Assembly (NCBI GenBank): GCA_005888335.1
Contig: VAWY01000114.1
Coordinates: 1 to 12,991 of the forward strand
From: Actinomycetota bacterium
GTDB taxonomy: Bacteria > Actinomycetota > Thermoleophilia > Solirubrobacterales > Solirubrobacteraceae
Direction of reading: 5' to 3'
DNA: 12,991 nucleotides
This document shows, one piece after another, positions 5,922-12,393 of the stretch; the stretch's first letter is position 1; each line of letters begins with the position of its first letter. The notes beneath the pieces are model-generated. The model saw only the letters and a program-made list of their open reading frames with translations. It did not search any database and was not told where the DNA came from. The translations under genes and the position numbers were made by a program.

Positions 5922-6782
5922 GTGCCGGGCAGTATCGCGCGTCTCCGGGCGCCGGCCCGAGGAGCTCGGTCCTCGATACTCCTGTGGCGCGCAGTGGACG
6001 TCAGCGTCACCCACATCGGCGGTCCCACGGTCCTGATCGAGGTCGCAGGCTGGCGGCTGCTGACCGATCCGACGTTCGACCCGCCCGGTCGGACGTATCG
6101 CTTCGGCTGGGGCACGGGGTCGCGCAAGCTGACCGGTCCGGCCATAGCCGCGGCCGATCTCGGACCGATCGACGCGGTGCTGCTCAGCCACGACCACCAC
6201 GACGACAACCTCGACGCCGCCGGCTGGGCGCTGTTGCCATCGGCGGGCACCGTCATCACCACCGTCCCCGGTGCAAAGCGGCTCGGCGGCGACGCCCGCG
6301 GTCTCGTGCCATGGGCGAGCACGCGGCTCGAGGCCCCAGGGCGGCCTGCCATCGACGTCACCGCAACGCCGTGCCGCCATGGCCCTCCGCTGAGCCGCCC
6401 GATCGTCGGCGACGTGATCGGGTTCGCGCTGCGGTGGGAGGGACAAGAGCACGGCGTCGTCTGGATCTCGGGTGACACGGTGCTCTACGACGGCGTGCGC
6501 GAGGTCGCCGACCGCCTGCAGGTCGGCACCGCCCTCCTGCATCTCGGCGGCGTGCGCTTCCCGATCTCAGGTCCGGTGCGCTACACGATGACCGCCAAGC
6601 AGGCCGTAGAGCTGTGCCGGCTTGTTCAGCCGCGCACCGTCATCCCGATCCACTACGAGGGCTGGAAGCACTTTCGAGAAGGGCGAGAGGCGATCGAACG
6701 CGAGCTCGCCACTGCCCCTGAGGACATACGGGAGCGGATCCGGTGGCTGCCGATCGGCGTTGCTACCGGGCTCGGTGCATGA
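5922..6782 (+). CDS. MBL-fold metallo-hydrolase (UlaG/COG2220-like)
   Basis: A metallo-beta-lactamase-fold protein of the COG2220 type, which hydrolyse phosphoester or lactone bonds with one or two metal ions. The core starts VSVTHIGGPTVLIE (27-40), as in the family. Metal ligands are expected in LSHDHHDDNLD (88-98), at H153 in CRHGPP, D185 in ISGDT and H244 in IPIHYEGW. All are present, so the enzyme looks intact. The GTG at 5922 has GGGGGAG five bases upstream and gives 286 residues, but its first 24 residues are not family-like. A GTG at 5994 would start directly at VDVSVTHIGG and has GATACT 13 bases upstream. I keep 5922 for its ribosome binding site, with real doubt. It is divergent from the hydrolase and convergent with ltrA 45 bp away. 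Confidence 0.9.
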   Translation: MPGSIARLRAPARGARSSILLWRAVDVSVTHIGGPTVLIEVAGWRLLTDPTFDPPGRTYRFGWGTGSRKLTGPAIAAADLGPIDAVLLSHDHHDDNLDAAGWALLPSAGTVITTVPGAKRLGGDARGLVPWASTRLEAPGRPAIDVTATPCRHGPPLSRPIVGDVIGFALRWEGQEHGVVWISGDTVLYDGVREVADRLQVGTALLHLGGVRFPISGPVRYTMTAKQAVELCRLVQPRTVIPIHYEGWKHFREGREAIERELATAPEDIRERIRWLPIGVATGLGA

Positions 6783-6827
6783 GCCGTTCGATGCCTGCCG
6801 GTGCCCGCGATTTCGGTGTCCGGCTCG

Positions 6828-8072
6828 TTACAGCCGATCGAGTGCATCCGCCATGTGCCGGTGCCCAAGCGTCTCGTAGCCCACGACGGTCACCACCGGC
6901 GCCAGCGCGAGCACGACGAGGCAGACCGCGATGCTCGCGCCCGCCGCGGCGAGCGTCACGGACAAGATCAGCAGCGCGGTCGTGGTGGCGATCAGGCCGA
7001 GGTGGAACGGGTCGTGCGCGCGCATGAGAATTGAGTACAGCGCGTAAAGCGCGGCGGCGTAGATCGCAAAGGGGATCGCGACGCTGAGGACCGTGGCCGT
7101 CGGTCCGATCTTCGTCTCGCCCTCGAGGCCGAACGCCGCGACGTGGAGCCCGCCGCCCATCGCCGCGAGCGCGGCGAAGACCAGAAGGTGCCCGTAGCCG
7201 AAGGGGAACGCCCGCTCGCGGTGGCGGACCAGCGGCTCGGCCCATGGCACCGCGAAGTACATCCACCAGCAGCCGAAGGTGAGGCCGACACCGGCGATGG
7301 TCAGCAGCGCGGCATCGACGGTCCAGCCCGCCTCGCCATGCACGAGCGCATTCAGTGAGGCGACCGTGCCGATGACGACCTCACCCAGCGTGATGATCAC
7401 GAGCAGGCCGTAGCGCTCGGCGATGTGATGGGCGTGCCAGGGCGTGCTCGCCTTGCGTTCGGCGATGAAGGGACCGACGAGCTCGAGGGCGATCAGGACG
7501 CTGAACAGGGCGAACGTCACGCCGATCGGTAGGCCGAGGATCGCGAGCGTCACCCATCCGACCTGAGCGCTGCCGATCGTGGCCATGTAGACGTGGGCGG
7601 CGCGTCGCCGCTCAGGGTCCTGTCGCGAGACCTGCCACCACAGGGACACCAGCGCGACCCGCATGACGACATAGCCGGCGACCATGACGCCGTTGTCGAG
7701 CGTGTCGCCATGGTCGATCGAGGCGAACATCTGCGGCAGCCCCAGCGCGAGCACGATCACGCCCGCCATCTGCACCATGGTCGCCAGGCGGAAGACCCAG
7801 TCGTCGGTGTCGTAGGCCGAGGCGAACCACGAGTAGTTCAGCCACGCCCAGCTGACCGCGAACGCGGCGAACGTGAAACCCGCGATGCCCGCGCCGATGT
7901 GGCTCTCCGCGACATAGTGCGCCAGCTCATCGGCGCCTGTGCCGAACGCGACGACGATCGTGAGGTCGTAGAGCAGTTCGAGCGGGGTGGCCGCGCGATG
8001 CCGCTCGTGCGGGTCGCGGCCGCTGAAGTGGCGCCGGTGGTGTGCTCGGTCGGCGGCGTGAGACGACGGCAT
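6828..8072 (-). CDS. ltrA: Low temperature requirement protein A (LtrA)
   Basis: A 414-residue polytopic membrane protein of the LtrA family, first named for growth of Listeria at low temperature; the molecular function is unsettled. Family signatures are the N-terminal TPLELLYDLTIVVAF (29-43) and HIAERYGLLVIITLGEVVIG (216-235), both followed by further hydrophobic stretches. About ten or more membrane segments span 60-395. The N-terminal 28 residues are rich in His and Arg and probably cytoplasmic. A GTG at 8087 is possible, but the ATG at 8072 has GGTGAGA nine bases upstream. That Shine-Dalgarno-like sequence lies in the loop of a predicted hairpin, and two more hairpins lie just upstream, so translation may be controlled by leader structure. 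It is convergent with the MBL-fold gene. Confidence 0.93.
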   Translation of the reverse strand: MPSSHAADRAHHRRHFSGRDPHERHRAATPLELLYDLTIVVAFGTGADELAHYVAESHIGAGIAGFTFAAFAVSWAWLNYSWFASAYDTDDWVFRLATMVQMAGVIVLALGLPQMFASIDHGDTLDNGVMVAGYVVMRVALVSLWWQVSRQDPERRRAAHVYMATIGSAQVGWVTLAILGLPIGVTFALFSVLIALELVGPFIAERKASTPWHAHHIAERYGLLVIITLGEVVIGTVASLNALVHGEAGWTVDAALLTIAGVGLTFGCWWMYFAVPWAEPLVRHRERAFPFGYGHLLVFAALAAMGGGLHVAAFGLEGETKIGPTATVLSVAIPFAIYAAALYALYSILMRAHDPFHLGLIATTTALLILSVTLAAAGASIAVCLVVLALAPVVTVVGYETLGHRHMADALDRL

Positions 8073-8159
8073 GCGGCCGATTCTCACCGGTCGGCCGGCG
8101 GCGCCTCACGATCGATGGCTCTCGCTTCACGCGAGAGCCGGGCGTCCCTTGCCGGACGC
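8073..8159 (-). promoter_or_regulatory. Structured leader of ltrA: three consecutive hairpins
   Basis: Reading toward ltrA on the minus strand there are three perfect stems. GCGTCC/GGACGC with a 6-nt loop covers 8142-8159. GGCTCTCGC/GCGAGAGCC with a 5-nt loop covers 8117-8139. GGCCGA/TCGGCC with a 10-nt loop covers 8075-8096. The last loop contains GGTGAGA, the only ribosome-binding-like sequence for the ATG at 8072. If the transcript starts upstream of 8160, this is a structured 5' leader that could hide or expose the start. The stems also exist on the plus strand, so a terminator-like or DNA-level role is possible. The GAGAAT inside the last loop is 7 nt from the ATG and could instead be a -10 box for a leaderless message. 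Confidence 0.45.
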
Positions 8160-8192
8160 GCGCGGCGGCATGTGCTCGCGTTAGCGATGTGA

Positions 8193-8381
8193 CCGGGTTG
8201 CCAGCGGGCGGACCTCCGGGCGTCCGGCGACGGAGTTCCGGCTTTGTCGTGGACGGGCGAGGTGGGCCCTCAGCTCGTCGGCGGCTACCACAGCACCTTC
8301 GTGCGCGTGATCGTCGACCACGGCCCGACGGTCAGGCCGGGCCAGACCGTGGCGGGCACGGCGTTCCTGATCTGCCGCTGA
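8193..8381 (+). pseudogene. Start-less reading frame, probable C-terminal gene remnant
   Basis: Between stops at 8190-8192 and 8379-8381 a 62-codon frame reads like real protein in its second half: GPQLVGGYHSTFVRVIVDHG then PTVRPGQTVAGTAFLICR. It has alternating beta-like hydrophobic residues, balanced charges and normal GC-rich codons. There is no ATG or GTG start in frame that would give a sensible N-terminus, and no ribosome binding site. I read it as the tail of a lost gene, family unrecognised. It lies in the 421-bp stretch between the ltrA and DUF2127 starts, which otherwise holds only the ltrA leader hairpins and the DUF2127 promoter. Confidence 0.35.
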
Positions 8382-8480
8382 TCGGTACACGGCGCCGCGC
8401 GGGCGTATCGACGTTGCGCGGGGCCGCGCTCCCGGCCGTGTGAGGACGCCGCGCGCGCTCTGTCAGCCGGCGGCGCCGAC

Positions 8481-8486
8481 TACCGT
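8481..8486 (+). promoter_or_regulatory. Putative -10 box of the DUF2127 gene
   Basis: TACCGT is followed by exactly 7 nt and the GTG at 8494, with no Shine-Dalgarno. This fits leaderless transcription and is the main reason for choosing 8494 over the in-frame GTG at 8440. Confidence 0.4.
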
Positions 8487-8493
8487 TCCCGCC

Positions 8494-9372
8494 GTGACGC
8501 CGACGCCTGCGCCGGTCGGTGGGCCGCCGGGTGTTCGCCGGGAACGGCCCAGCCGGTTCCGCCCTCGCTTGCATTACGAGTTGCTCGTCTGCGGGCTTGT
8601 CGGCCACGCGCTGGTCGGACTCGACGCCCGCACGCTCAGGCCTTCCGACGCCGCCATCGCGCGCGAGATCGACGGCGTGCGGTGGCACCGTTGCCTGCGC
8701 TGCGACAGCTGGCTGCCGGTCCCTCCGCCCGCGCACCGCACGCGAGAGACGCCGCCCGACCGCGACGACATCGAGCTGCCGCTGCGCGGCCGCCCGCTGC
8801 GGGACAAGATCATCCTGCGGCTGATCGCTGTCAACCGGGCCTTGCACTTCGTCGTGCTCGGGGCGCTCGGCGCGACCATCCTCGTCTTCAGCGCCAATCG
8901 TGCGCAGCTGCGCGCAACGTTCTACCGGGTCGTCGCCGACCTGCAGGGCGGGGCCGTCAGCGGCGAGGGCCACGCCCGCCACGGGCTGCTTCACGAGATC
9001 GACCGGTTGTTCTCGCTGACCTCGACCAGGCTGCACCTCTTCGGCACGGTGCTCCTCGTCTACGCCGTCGTCGAGGGCATCGAGGCGGTCGGGCTCTGGT
9101 ACCAGCGGCGCTGGGCGGAGTACCTGACGTTCGTCGTCACCACCTCGCTGCTGCCACTCGAGGTCTACGAGATCGCCAACCGTGTCTCGCCATTCAAGAT
9201 CGTCGCCTTCGTCGTCAACGTCGCCGTCGTCGTCTACCTGCTGTTCGCCAAGCGCCTGTTCGGGGTGCGCGGCGGCGCGGCGGCTGAGCACGCGATTCGC
9301 GCGGCGGACGTCGGCTGGGACGCGATCGATCGAACAGCTCCCGAGGCGATCGCCCAAAGCCGCACGGCCTAA
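8494..9372 (+). CDS. DUF2127 membrane protein with N-terminal CxxC motif
   Basis: A 292-residue protein. A soluble N-terminal part (1-100) carries RWHRCLRCDSWLPV (63-76), whose CxxC (C67, C70) resembles half of a zinc-binding knuckle. It is followed by a DUF2127 domain (about 103-257), with hydrophobic segments near 116-134, 179-200, 208-225 and 234-251 and the family-like VVEGIEAVGLWYQRRWAEYLT (192-212). DUF2127 proteins are predicted inner-membrane proteins without an established function. The C-terminal 35 residues are polar. Start choice is uncertain: the GTG at 8440 would add 18 residues of low-complexity sequence. It is the first of two plus-strand membrane protein genes, with 154 bp before the Usp-DUF347 fusion, so the two are probably transcribed separately. 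Confidence 0.88.
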   Translation: MTPTPAPVGGPPGVRRERPSRFRPRLHYELLVCGLVGHALVGLDARTLRPSDAAIAREIDGVRWHRCLRCDSWLPVPPPAHRTRETPPDRDDIELPLRGRPLRDKIILRLIAVNRALHFVVLGALGATILVFSANRAQLRATFYRVVADLQGGAVSGEGHARHGLLHEIDRLFSLTSTRLHLFGTVLLVYAVVEGIEAVGLWYQRRWAEYLTFVVTTSLLPLEVYEIANRVSPFKIVAFVVNVAVVVYLLFAKRLFGVRGGAAAEHAIRAADVGWDAIDRTAPEAIAQSRTA

Positions 9373-9440
9373 CGCCGAGGCCTTGGTCAGCCCGCGAGCA
9401 GGCCACGCGGGGGTTCACCATCGTCGCCGAGGGGGCCGCT

Positions 9441-9462
9441 GCAAGTCAGGTCGCAGTCAGGT
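9441..9462 (+). repeat. 11-bp tandem direct repeat upstream of the Usp-DUF347 gene
   Basis: GCAAGTCAGGT (9441-9451) is followed at once by CGCAGTCAGGT (9452-9462), sharing AGTCAGGT with a period of 11 bp, about one helical turn. It lies 65 to 86 bases before the start codon, a plausible activator or response-regulator site. A second element, the 10-bp palindrome AGAGATCTCT, is at 9489-9498. Confidence 0.35.
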
Positions 9463-9488
9463 GGTTTGCGCGAACCTCGCGCCGGCTG

Positions 9489-9498
9489 AGAGATCTCT
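9489..9498. promoter_or_regulatory. Palindrome in the leader of the Usp-DUF347 gene
   Basis: AGAGATCTCT is a perfect 10-bp palindrome about 30 bases before the GTG at 9527. It could be an operator half of a larger site with the tandem repeat at 9441-9462. Chance is not excluded. Confidence 0.25.
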
Positions 9499-9526
9499 GC
9501 AGTCACAACCGCGCCGAAGGAGCTCC

Positions 9527-10789
9527 GTGCCATCCGCATCCCCGACCCGAGTGCTCGTGGTCACCGACCAGGCCGCGGCGACCCCCGAGTTGCTGGACGC
9601 GATCCGGACACGCGTGGCACGCGGCCCCATCCAGGCCCGCGTCCTCGTGCCGAATCCTGCCCCCGCGGAATGGCATCCGAGGCACCCCGAGCGGCATGCC
9701 AAGGCCGACGACGCCCGTCTCGTGCTCGCTGAGGCCCTCCCGCCCATCGAAGAGGCCGTCGGAGGATCCGTCGGCGGGTTCGTGTCGATCAGGCACGATC
9801 CGATGGACGCCATCGAGGAGACGCTGCACGACGAGCCGTTCGACGAGCTCATCATCGCGACGGCGCCGCACCACCTCGAGGGCTGGCTGCACGTCGACCT
9901 ACCTCACCGCGTAGCTCACCTCGGGCTGCCCGTGATCTCCGTTCCCTCGAACGGGCCCGTCGCAGCGGCCGCGCACCGGCGCGCGGCGCTGATCAGCGGC
10001 GCCTCGCTCGGCCGGCGGATGCTCAACAAGGTCCCTGAGGTCACGCTCTACTTCTGGATCATCAAGATCATGTGCACGACGGTCGGTGAGACGGCGGCGG
10101 ACTACCTCAACGTCAACCTCGGCTTCGGACTGTCGAACACGACCTACGTCGCCGGCGCGCTCCTCGTCGCGCTGCTGGTCTGGCAGTTTCGACTGCGCCG
10201 ATACGTCCCGGGCGTCTACTGGCTGGTCGTTGTCGTGATCAGCGTGTTCGGCACGCTCATCACGGACAACATGACCGACCGCTACAACGTGCCCCTGACG
10301 ACGAGCACGATCGTCTTCGCGATCGTGCTGGCCGCCGTCTTCGCGACGTGGTTCGCCGTCGAGCGCACGCTCTCGATCCACACGATCTTCACGACGCGAC
10401 GCGAGGCGTTCTACTGGCTCGCGATCCTGTTCACCTTCGCGCTTGGCACCGCGGCGGGCGATCTCTCGGCTGAGAAGTTCAGCCTCGGCTATGGCCCGTC
10501 GATCCTGATCTTCGGCGGCATGATCGCGGCCGTCACGGTTGCCCATCTCGTGTTCAAGCTCAACGCGGTGCTGGCGTTCTGGCTGGCGTACATCCTCACG
10601 CGCCCACTGGGCGCGTCGATCGGCGACTGGATGTCGCAACACAGCTCCAAGTACGGCGGCCTCGGTCTGGGAACGACCGGCACCAGCTACATCTTCCTCG
10701 GGTGCATCCTCGCCTTGGTCGTCTTCCTGTCGATAACGCGACGCGACGTGACCGAGGTCAGAGACGCACCGGCCACCGAACTGGTGTGA
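9527..10789 (+). CDS. Fusion: Usp-like domain plus DUF347/COG4705 membrane protein
   Basis: A 420-residue protein with two clear parts in one frame. Residues 7-141 form an actinobacterial Usp-like alpha/beta domain: TRVLVVTD (7-14), LVPNPAPAEWHP (40-51), RHDPMDAIEE (89-98), ELIIATAPHH (107-116) and VDLPHRVAHLGLPVISV (123-139). Such domains often bind nucleotides and respond to stress. Residues 165-400 form a COG4705/DUF347 membrane domain with about eight helices, beginning MLNKVPEVTLYFW. Four repeats each carry a Gly followed by an Asp: GETAADYL (187-194), GTLITDNM (242-249), GTAAGDLS (307-314) and GASIGDWM (362-369). The transport or other role of this family is not established to my knowledge. 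The GTG at 9527 has AAGGAG four bases upstream. The frame is open further upstream, but without similarity. Confidence 0.9.
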   Translation: MPSASPTRVLVVTDQAAATPELLDAIRTRVARGPIQARVLVPNPAPAEWHPRHPERHAKADDARLVLAEALPPIEEAVGGSVGGFVSIRHDPMDAIEETLHDEPFDELIIATAPHHLEGWLHVDLPHRVAHLGLPVISVPSNGPVAAAAHRRAALISGASLGRRMLNKVPEVTLYFWIIKIMCTTVGETAADYLNVNLGFGLSNTTYVAGALLVALLVWQFRLRRYVPGVYWLVVVVISVFGTLITDNMTDRYNVPLTTSTIVFAIVLAAVFATWFAVERTLSIHTIFTTRREAFYWLAILFTFALGTAAGDLSAEKFSLGYGPSILIFGGMIAAVTVAHLVFKLNAVLAFWLAYILTRPLGASIGDWMSQHSSKYGGLGLGTTGTSYIFLGCILALVVFLSITRRDVTEVRDAPATELV

Positions 10790-10802
10790 ACGATGAGGGG
10801 CG

Positions 10803-11207
10803 CTAGAGCTTCTTGACCAGGCGGAGCTCGCGCAGCGACGCGCCGTCGAACTCCGACTCGCGAACGGTGCCGTCTGGGAAGTATCCGGCCGCGGCATACA
10901 CGGCAAGGGCGCGGGGCGTTGCGCTCCTCGGTGAAGAGAAACGACTCCCTGCGCCCGGCGGCGCGCAGCGCATCGTGCGCGGCTTCTAACAGTATCCGGC
11001 CCACGCCCTGCCCCGCGCGAGGGGGTCCACGAAGAGGAGAAACAGCTCGCCGGTGTCGGACTTGACGGCTATGAAGCCGATGACCTTCTCATCGAGGAGG
11101 CCCTCAACGCCGCCTCCGCGGTCGGCGACGACCGCCTGCAGCGCGAGGCCGCCGGGCGCGTGAACCCCGACTCCTTCACGCACGGCACCTCTCAACAGCG
11201 CCGGCAC
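10803..11207 (-). pseudogene. GNAT family N-acetyltransferase broken by two frameshifts
   Basis: Joined across two one-base shifts, the minus strand gives a GNAT acetyltransferase. Frame one has [20 protein letters not shown] and VDPLARG. A shift in the CCCC at 11011-11014 leads to [20 protein letters not shown] and [11 protein letters not shown] second shift near 10911-10916 leads to ALAVYAAAGYFPDGTVRESE and LRELRLVKKL, ending at 10803. RxGQGVGR-type residues form the acetyl-CoA pyrophosphate loop and NAxALAVYAAAGY is the family's C-terminal motif. One base is missing at the first site and one extra at the second, so the original frame returns, but a stop at 10986-10988 truncates the unshifted product. 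No good start codon is visible; similarity begins near 11207. Either a decayed gene or two sequencing errors. It is convergent with Usp-DUF347 (13 bp) and divergent from TetR. Confidence 0.75.
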
Positions 11208-11264
11208 TGGTTCGACACCGGGCGGCGCGGCGGCGAGCCGGGCGCGTGCGACACGTTCTCGGCT

Positions 11265-11270
11265 GATAAT
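11265..11270 (+). promoter_or_regulatory. Putative -10 box of the TetR-cupin unit
   Basis: GATAAT, one base from TATAAT, is followed by 9 nt and the ATG at 11280. No Shine-Dalgarno is present, so the message would have a leader of at most a few bases. No convincing -35 is seen. Confidence 0.45.
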
Positions 11271-11279
11271 CCGTGACGC

Positions 11280-11864
11280 ATGAGCGACGACCAGCTGCAG
11301 CGCGTCCTCGATGCCGCCGACGAGGTTCTGGCGAGGGAGGGAGCGCGGGCGTTGACGACGACCCGGATCGCCCGGGTCGCGGATGTCCAGGTCGGGTCCC
11401 TCGATCGGTTCTTCCCTGACGCCGAGTCCATCGTCGACGCGGTCGCGATCCGCTACTGGGACGACTTCGAGGATCTCGTCGCGGGCGTCGCGGAGGCGAA
11501 CGAGCAGGCGCCGCTCGACGACGCCGTCGGCGCGCTCGTCGACACGCTCCGCGCCGGCTTCCGCTCGCGACCCGGGTTCCGCGCCCTCTGGTACGGCGGC
11601 CTGCGCACCGAGCGCGTGCGCAATGCGACGCGCGCGGCCCGCGGCCGCTTCGCGCGGTCGGTCGAGCGGATCTTGGCGGTCCATTGGCCCGACGCCGACG
11701 AGGGATCGATCGCCGGCGCGGCGCGGATGGTCGTCCTCGTGGGCGACGGCCTGCTGCGCGAGGCGTTCCGCGGGACCCCGCAGGGCAACGAGGCCCTGCT
11801 GACGGAGACGAAGTTCCTGCTCGGCGCCTACCTCGACGCGCGGCTGGGCGGACGCGAGGCCTGA
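11280..11864 (+). CDS. TetR family transcriptional regulator
   Basis: A 194-residue TetR/AcrR-type repressor. The N-terminal DNA-binding domain is typical: VLDAADEVLAREGARALTTT (9-28) followed by the helix-turn-helix RIARVADVQVGSLDRFFPDA (29-48). The usual Tyr of the recognition helix end (LYxxF) is replaced by Asp42-Arg43 before FF. The C-terminal ligand domain (about 60-190) is helical with a TetR_C-like stretch RPGFRALWYGG (97-107). The cupin gene starts 17 bp downstream on the same strand, so the two probably form an operon, and the regulator probably controls itself and the cupin. The divergent GNAT pseudogene shares the upstream region. The effector is unknown, and no clear operator palindrome is visible. 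Confidence 0.92.
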   Translation: MSDDQLQRVLDAADEVLAREGARALTTTRIARVADVQVGSLDRFFPDAESIVDAVAIRYWDDFEDLVAGVAEANEQAPLDDAVGALVDTLRAGFRSRPGFRALWYGGLRTERVRNATRAARGRFARSVERILAVHWPDADEGSIAGAARMVVLVGDGLLREAFRGTPQGNEALLTETKFLLGAYLDARLGGREA

Positions 11865-11881
11865 CGGGCGGCGACGAGGAC

Positions 11882-12307
11882 ATGCCGACCGGCGGATCGT
11901 CAAGCGAGATCTACGTCCGCAGCGAGCAGAGCCGCGGCCGCCTCGCCGTGATCGAGAACAGGATGCCCGCCGGCGCTCCGGGGCCGCCCCTGCACGTGCA
12001 CGACTTCGACGAAGCCTTCTACGTCCTAGAAGGCGAGCTGACGTTCCAGCTCGGCGACGAGATCACGACAGCCGGCCCCGGCGAGCTGGCCTTCGCCGCC
12101 GGAGGGGTCCCGCACACCCTCGCCAACCGCAGCGAAGCCCCGGCCAGGTACCTGCTCATCTGCGCGCCTGCGGGCTTCGAGCGCACGCTCGCGCGTCGCT
12201 CCGCGGATCGGGCCGGCGTCGAGCCGCCCGAGTGGGCCATGCAGCCGGTCCCCGAGGTCACGGTGGTCGGGCCGAGGATCGGCGAACGGCCGGCGAGATC
12301 TGACTGA
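11882..12307 (+). CDS. Cupin domain protein
   Basis: A 141-residue single-domain cupin, a small metal-binding beta-barrel. Motif 1 is PGPPLHVHDFDEAFYVLEG (33-51), giving ligands H38, H40 and E44. Motif 2 is GPGELAFAAGGVPHTLAN (66-83), giving H78. All four metal ligands are present. The C-terminal tail (about 100-141) is polar and proline-rich. Cupins of this size include dioxygenases, isomerases and ligand-binding proteins, and I cannot choose between them. The ATG at 11882 follows the TetR stop by 17 bp, with only a weak purine-rich GACGAGGAC before it. An operon with TetR is likely. Confidence 0.92.
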   Translation: MPTGGSSSEIYVRSEQSRGRLAVIENRMPAGAPGPPLHVHDFDEAFYVLEGELTFQLGDEITTAGPGELAFAAGGVPHTLANRSEAPARYLLICAPAGFERTLARRSADRAGVEPPEWAMQPVPEVTVVGPRIGERPARSD

Positions 12308-12321
12308 CGGAGGTCGCGCGA

Positions 12322-12342
12322 TGCACGCACTGAGTGCGCGCA
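12322..12342. terminator. Hairpin between convergent cupin and MOSC genes
   Basis: TGC-A-CGCAC (12322-12330) pairs with GTGCG-C-GCA (12334-12342) around a 3-nt loop, with one A/C mismatch. It lies 15-35 bases after the cupin stop in the 86-bp convergent gap. No T-run follows. The rest of the gap holds nothing recognisable. Confidence 0.3.
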
Positions 12343-12393
12343 GGCCGCGCAGGCATCACCGCCGACGGCGAGCAGATCGACGCGGCCGTGCCG

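Noticed and set aside
4929..6542. Very long minus-strand open frame (537 codons) and a 458-codon plus-strand frame over the same region
   Set aside because: Both overlap the hydrolase and MBL-fold genes out of frame or antisense, are dominated by Arg, Ala, Gly and Pro, and show no domain. Such frames are expected in high-GC DNA.
8202..8545. Similarity of GGPPGVRR-coding sequence at about 8205 and about 8520, suggesting a duplication
   Set aside because: Only about eight residues match, in a frame at the first site that differs from the protein-like remnant frame; chance in GC-rich DNA is sufficient.
8332..9357. 341-codon minus-strand frame antisense to DUF2127
   Set aside because: It is an antisense shadow of a gene with clear membrane segments and has no recognisable domain.
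9899..10906. 335-codon minus-strand frame antisense to the Usp-DUF347 gene
   Set aside because: Composition is extreme (Arg, Asp, Glu) with no fold-like pattern; it mirrors the real gene and ends inside the GNAT pseudogene.
10986..11903. 305-codon minus-strand frame spanning the TetR gene
   Set aside because: Only its last part corresponds to the GNAT remnant; the rest is antisense to TetR and low in complexity.
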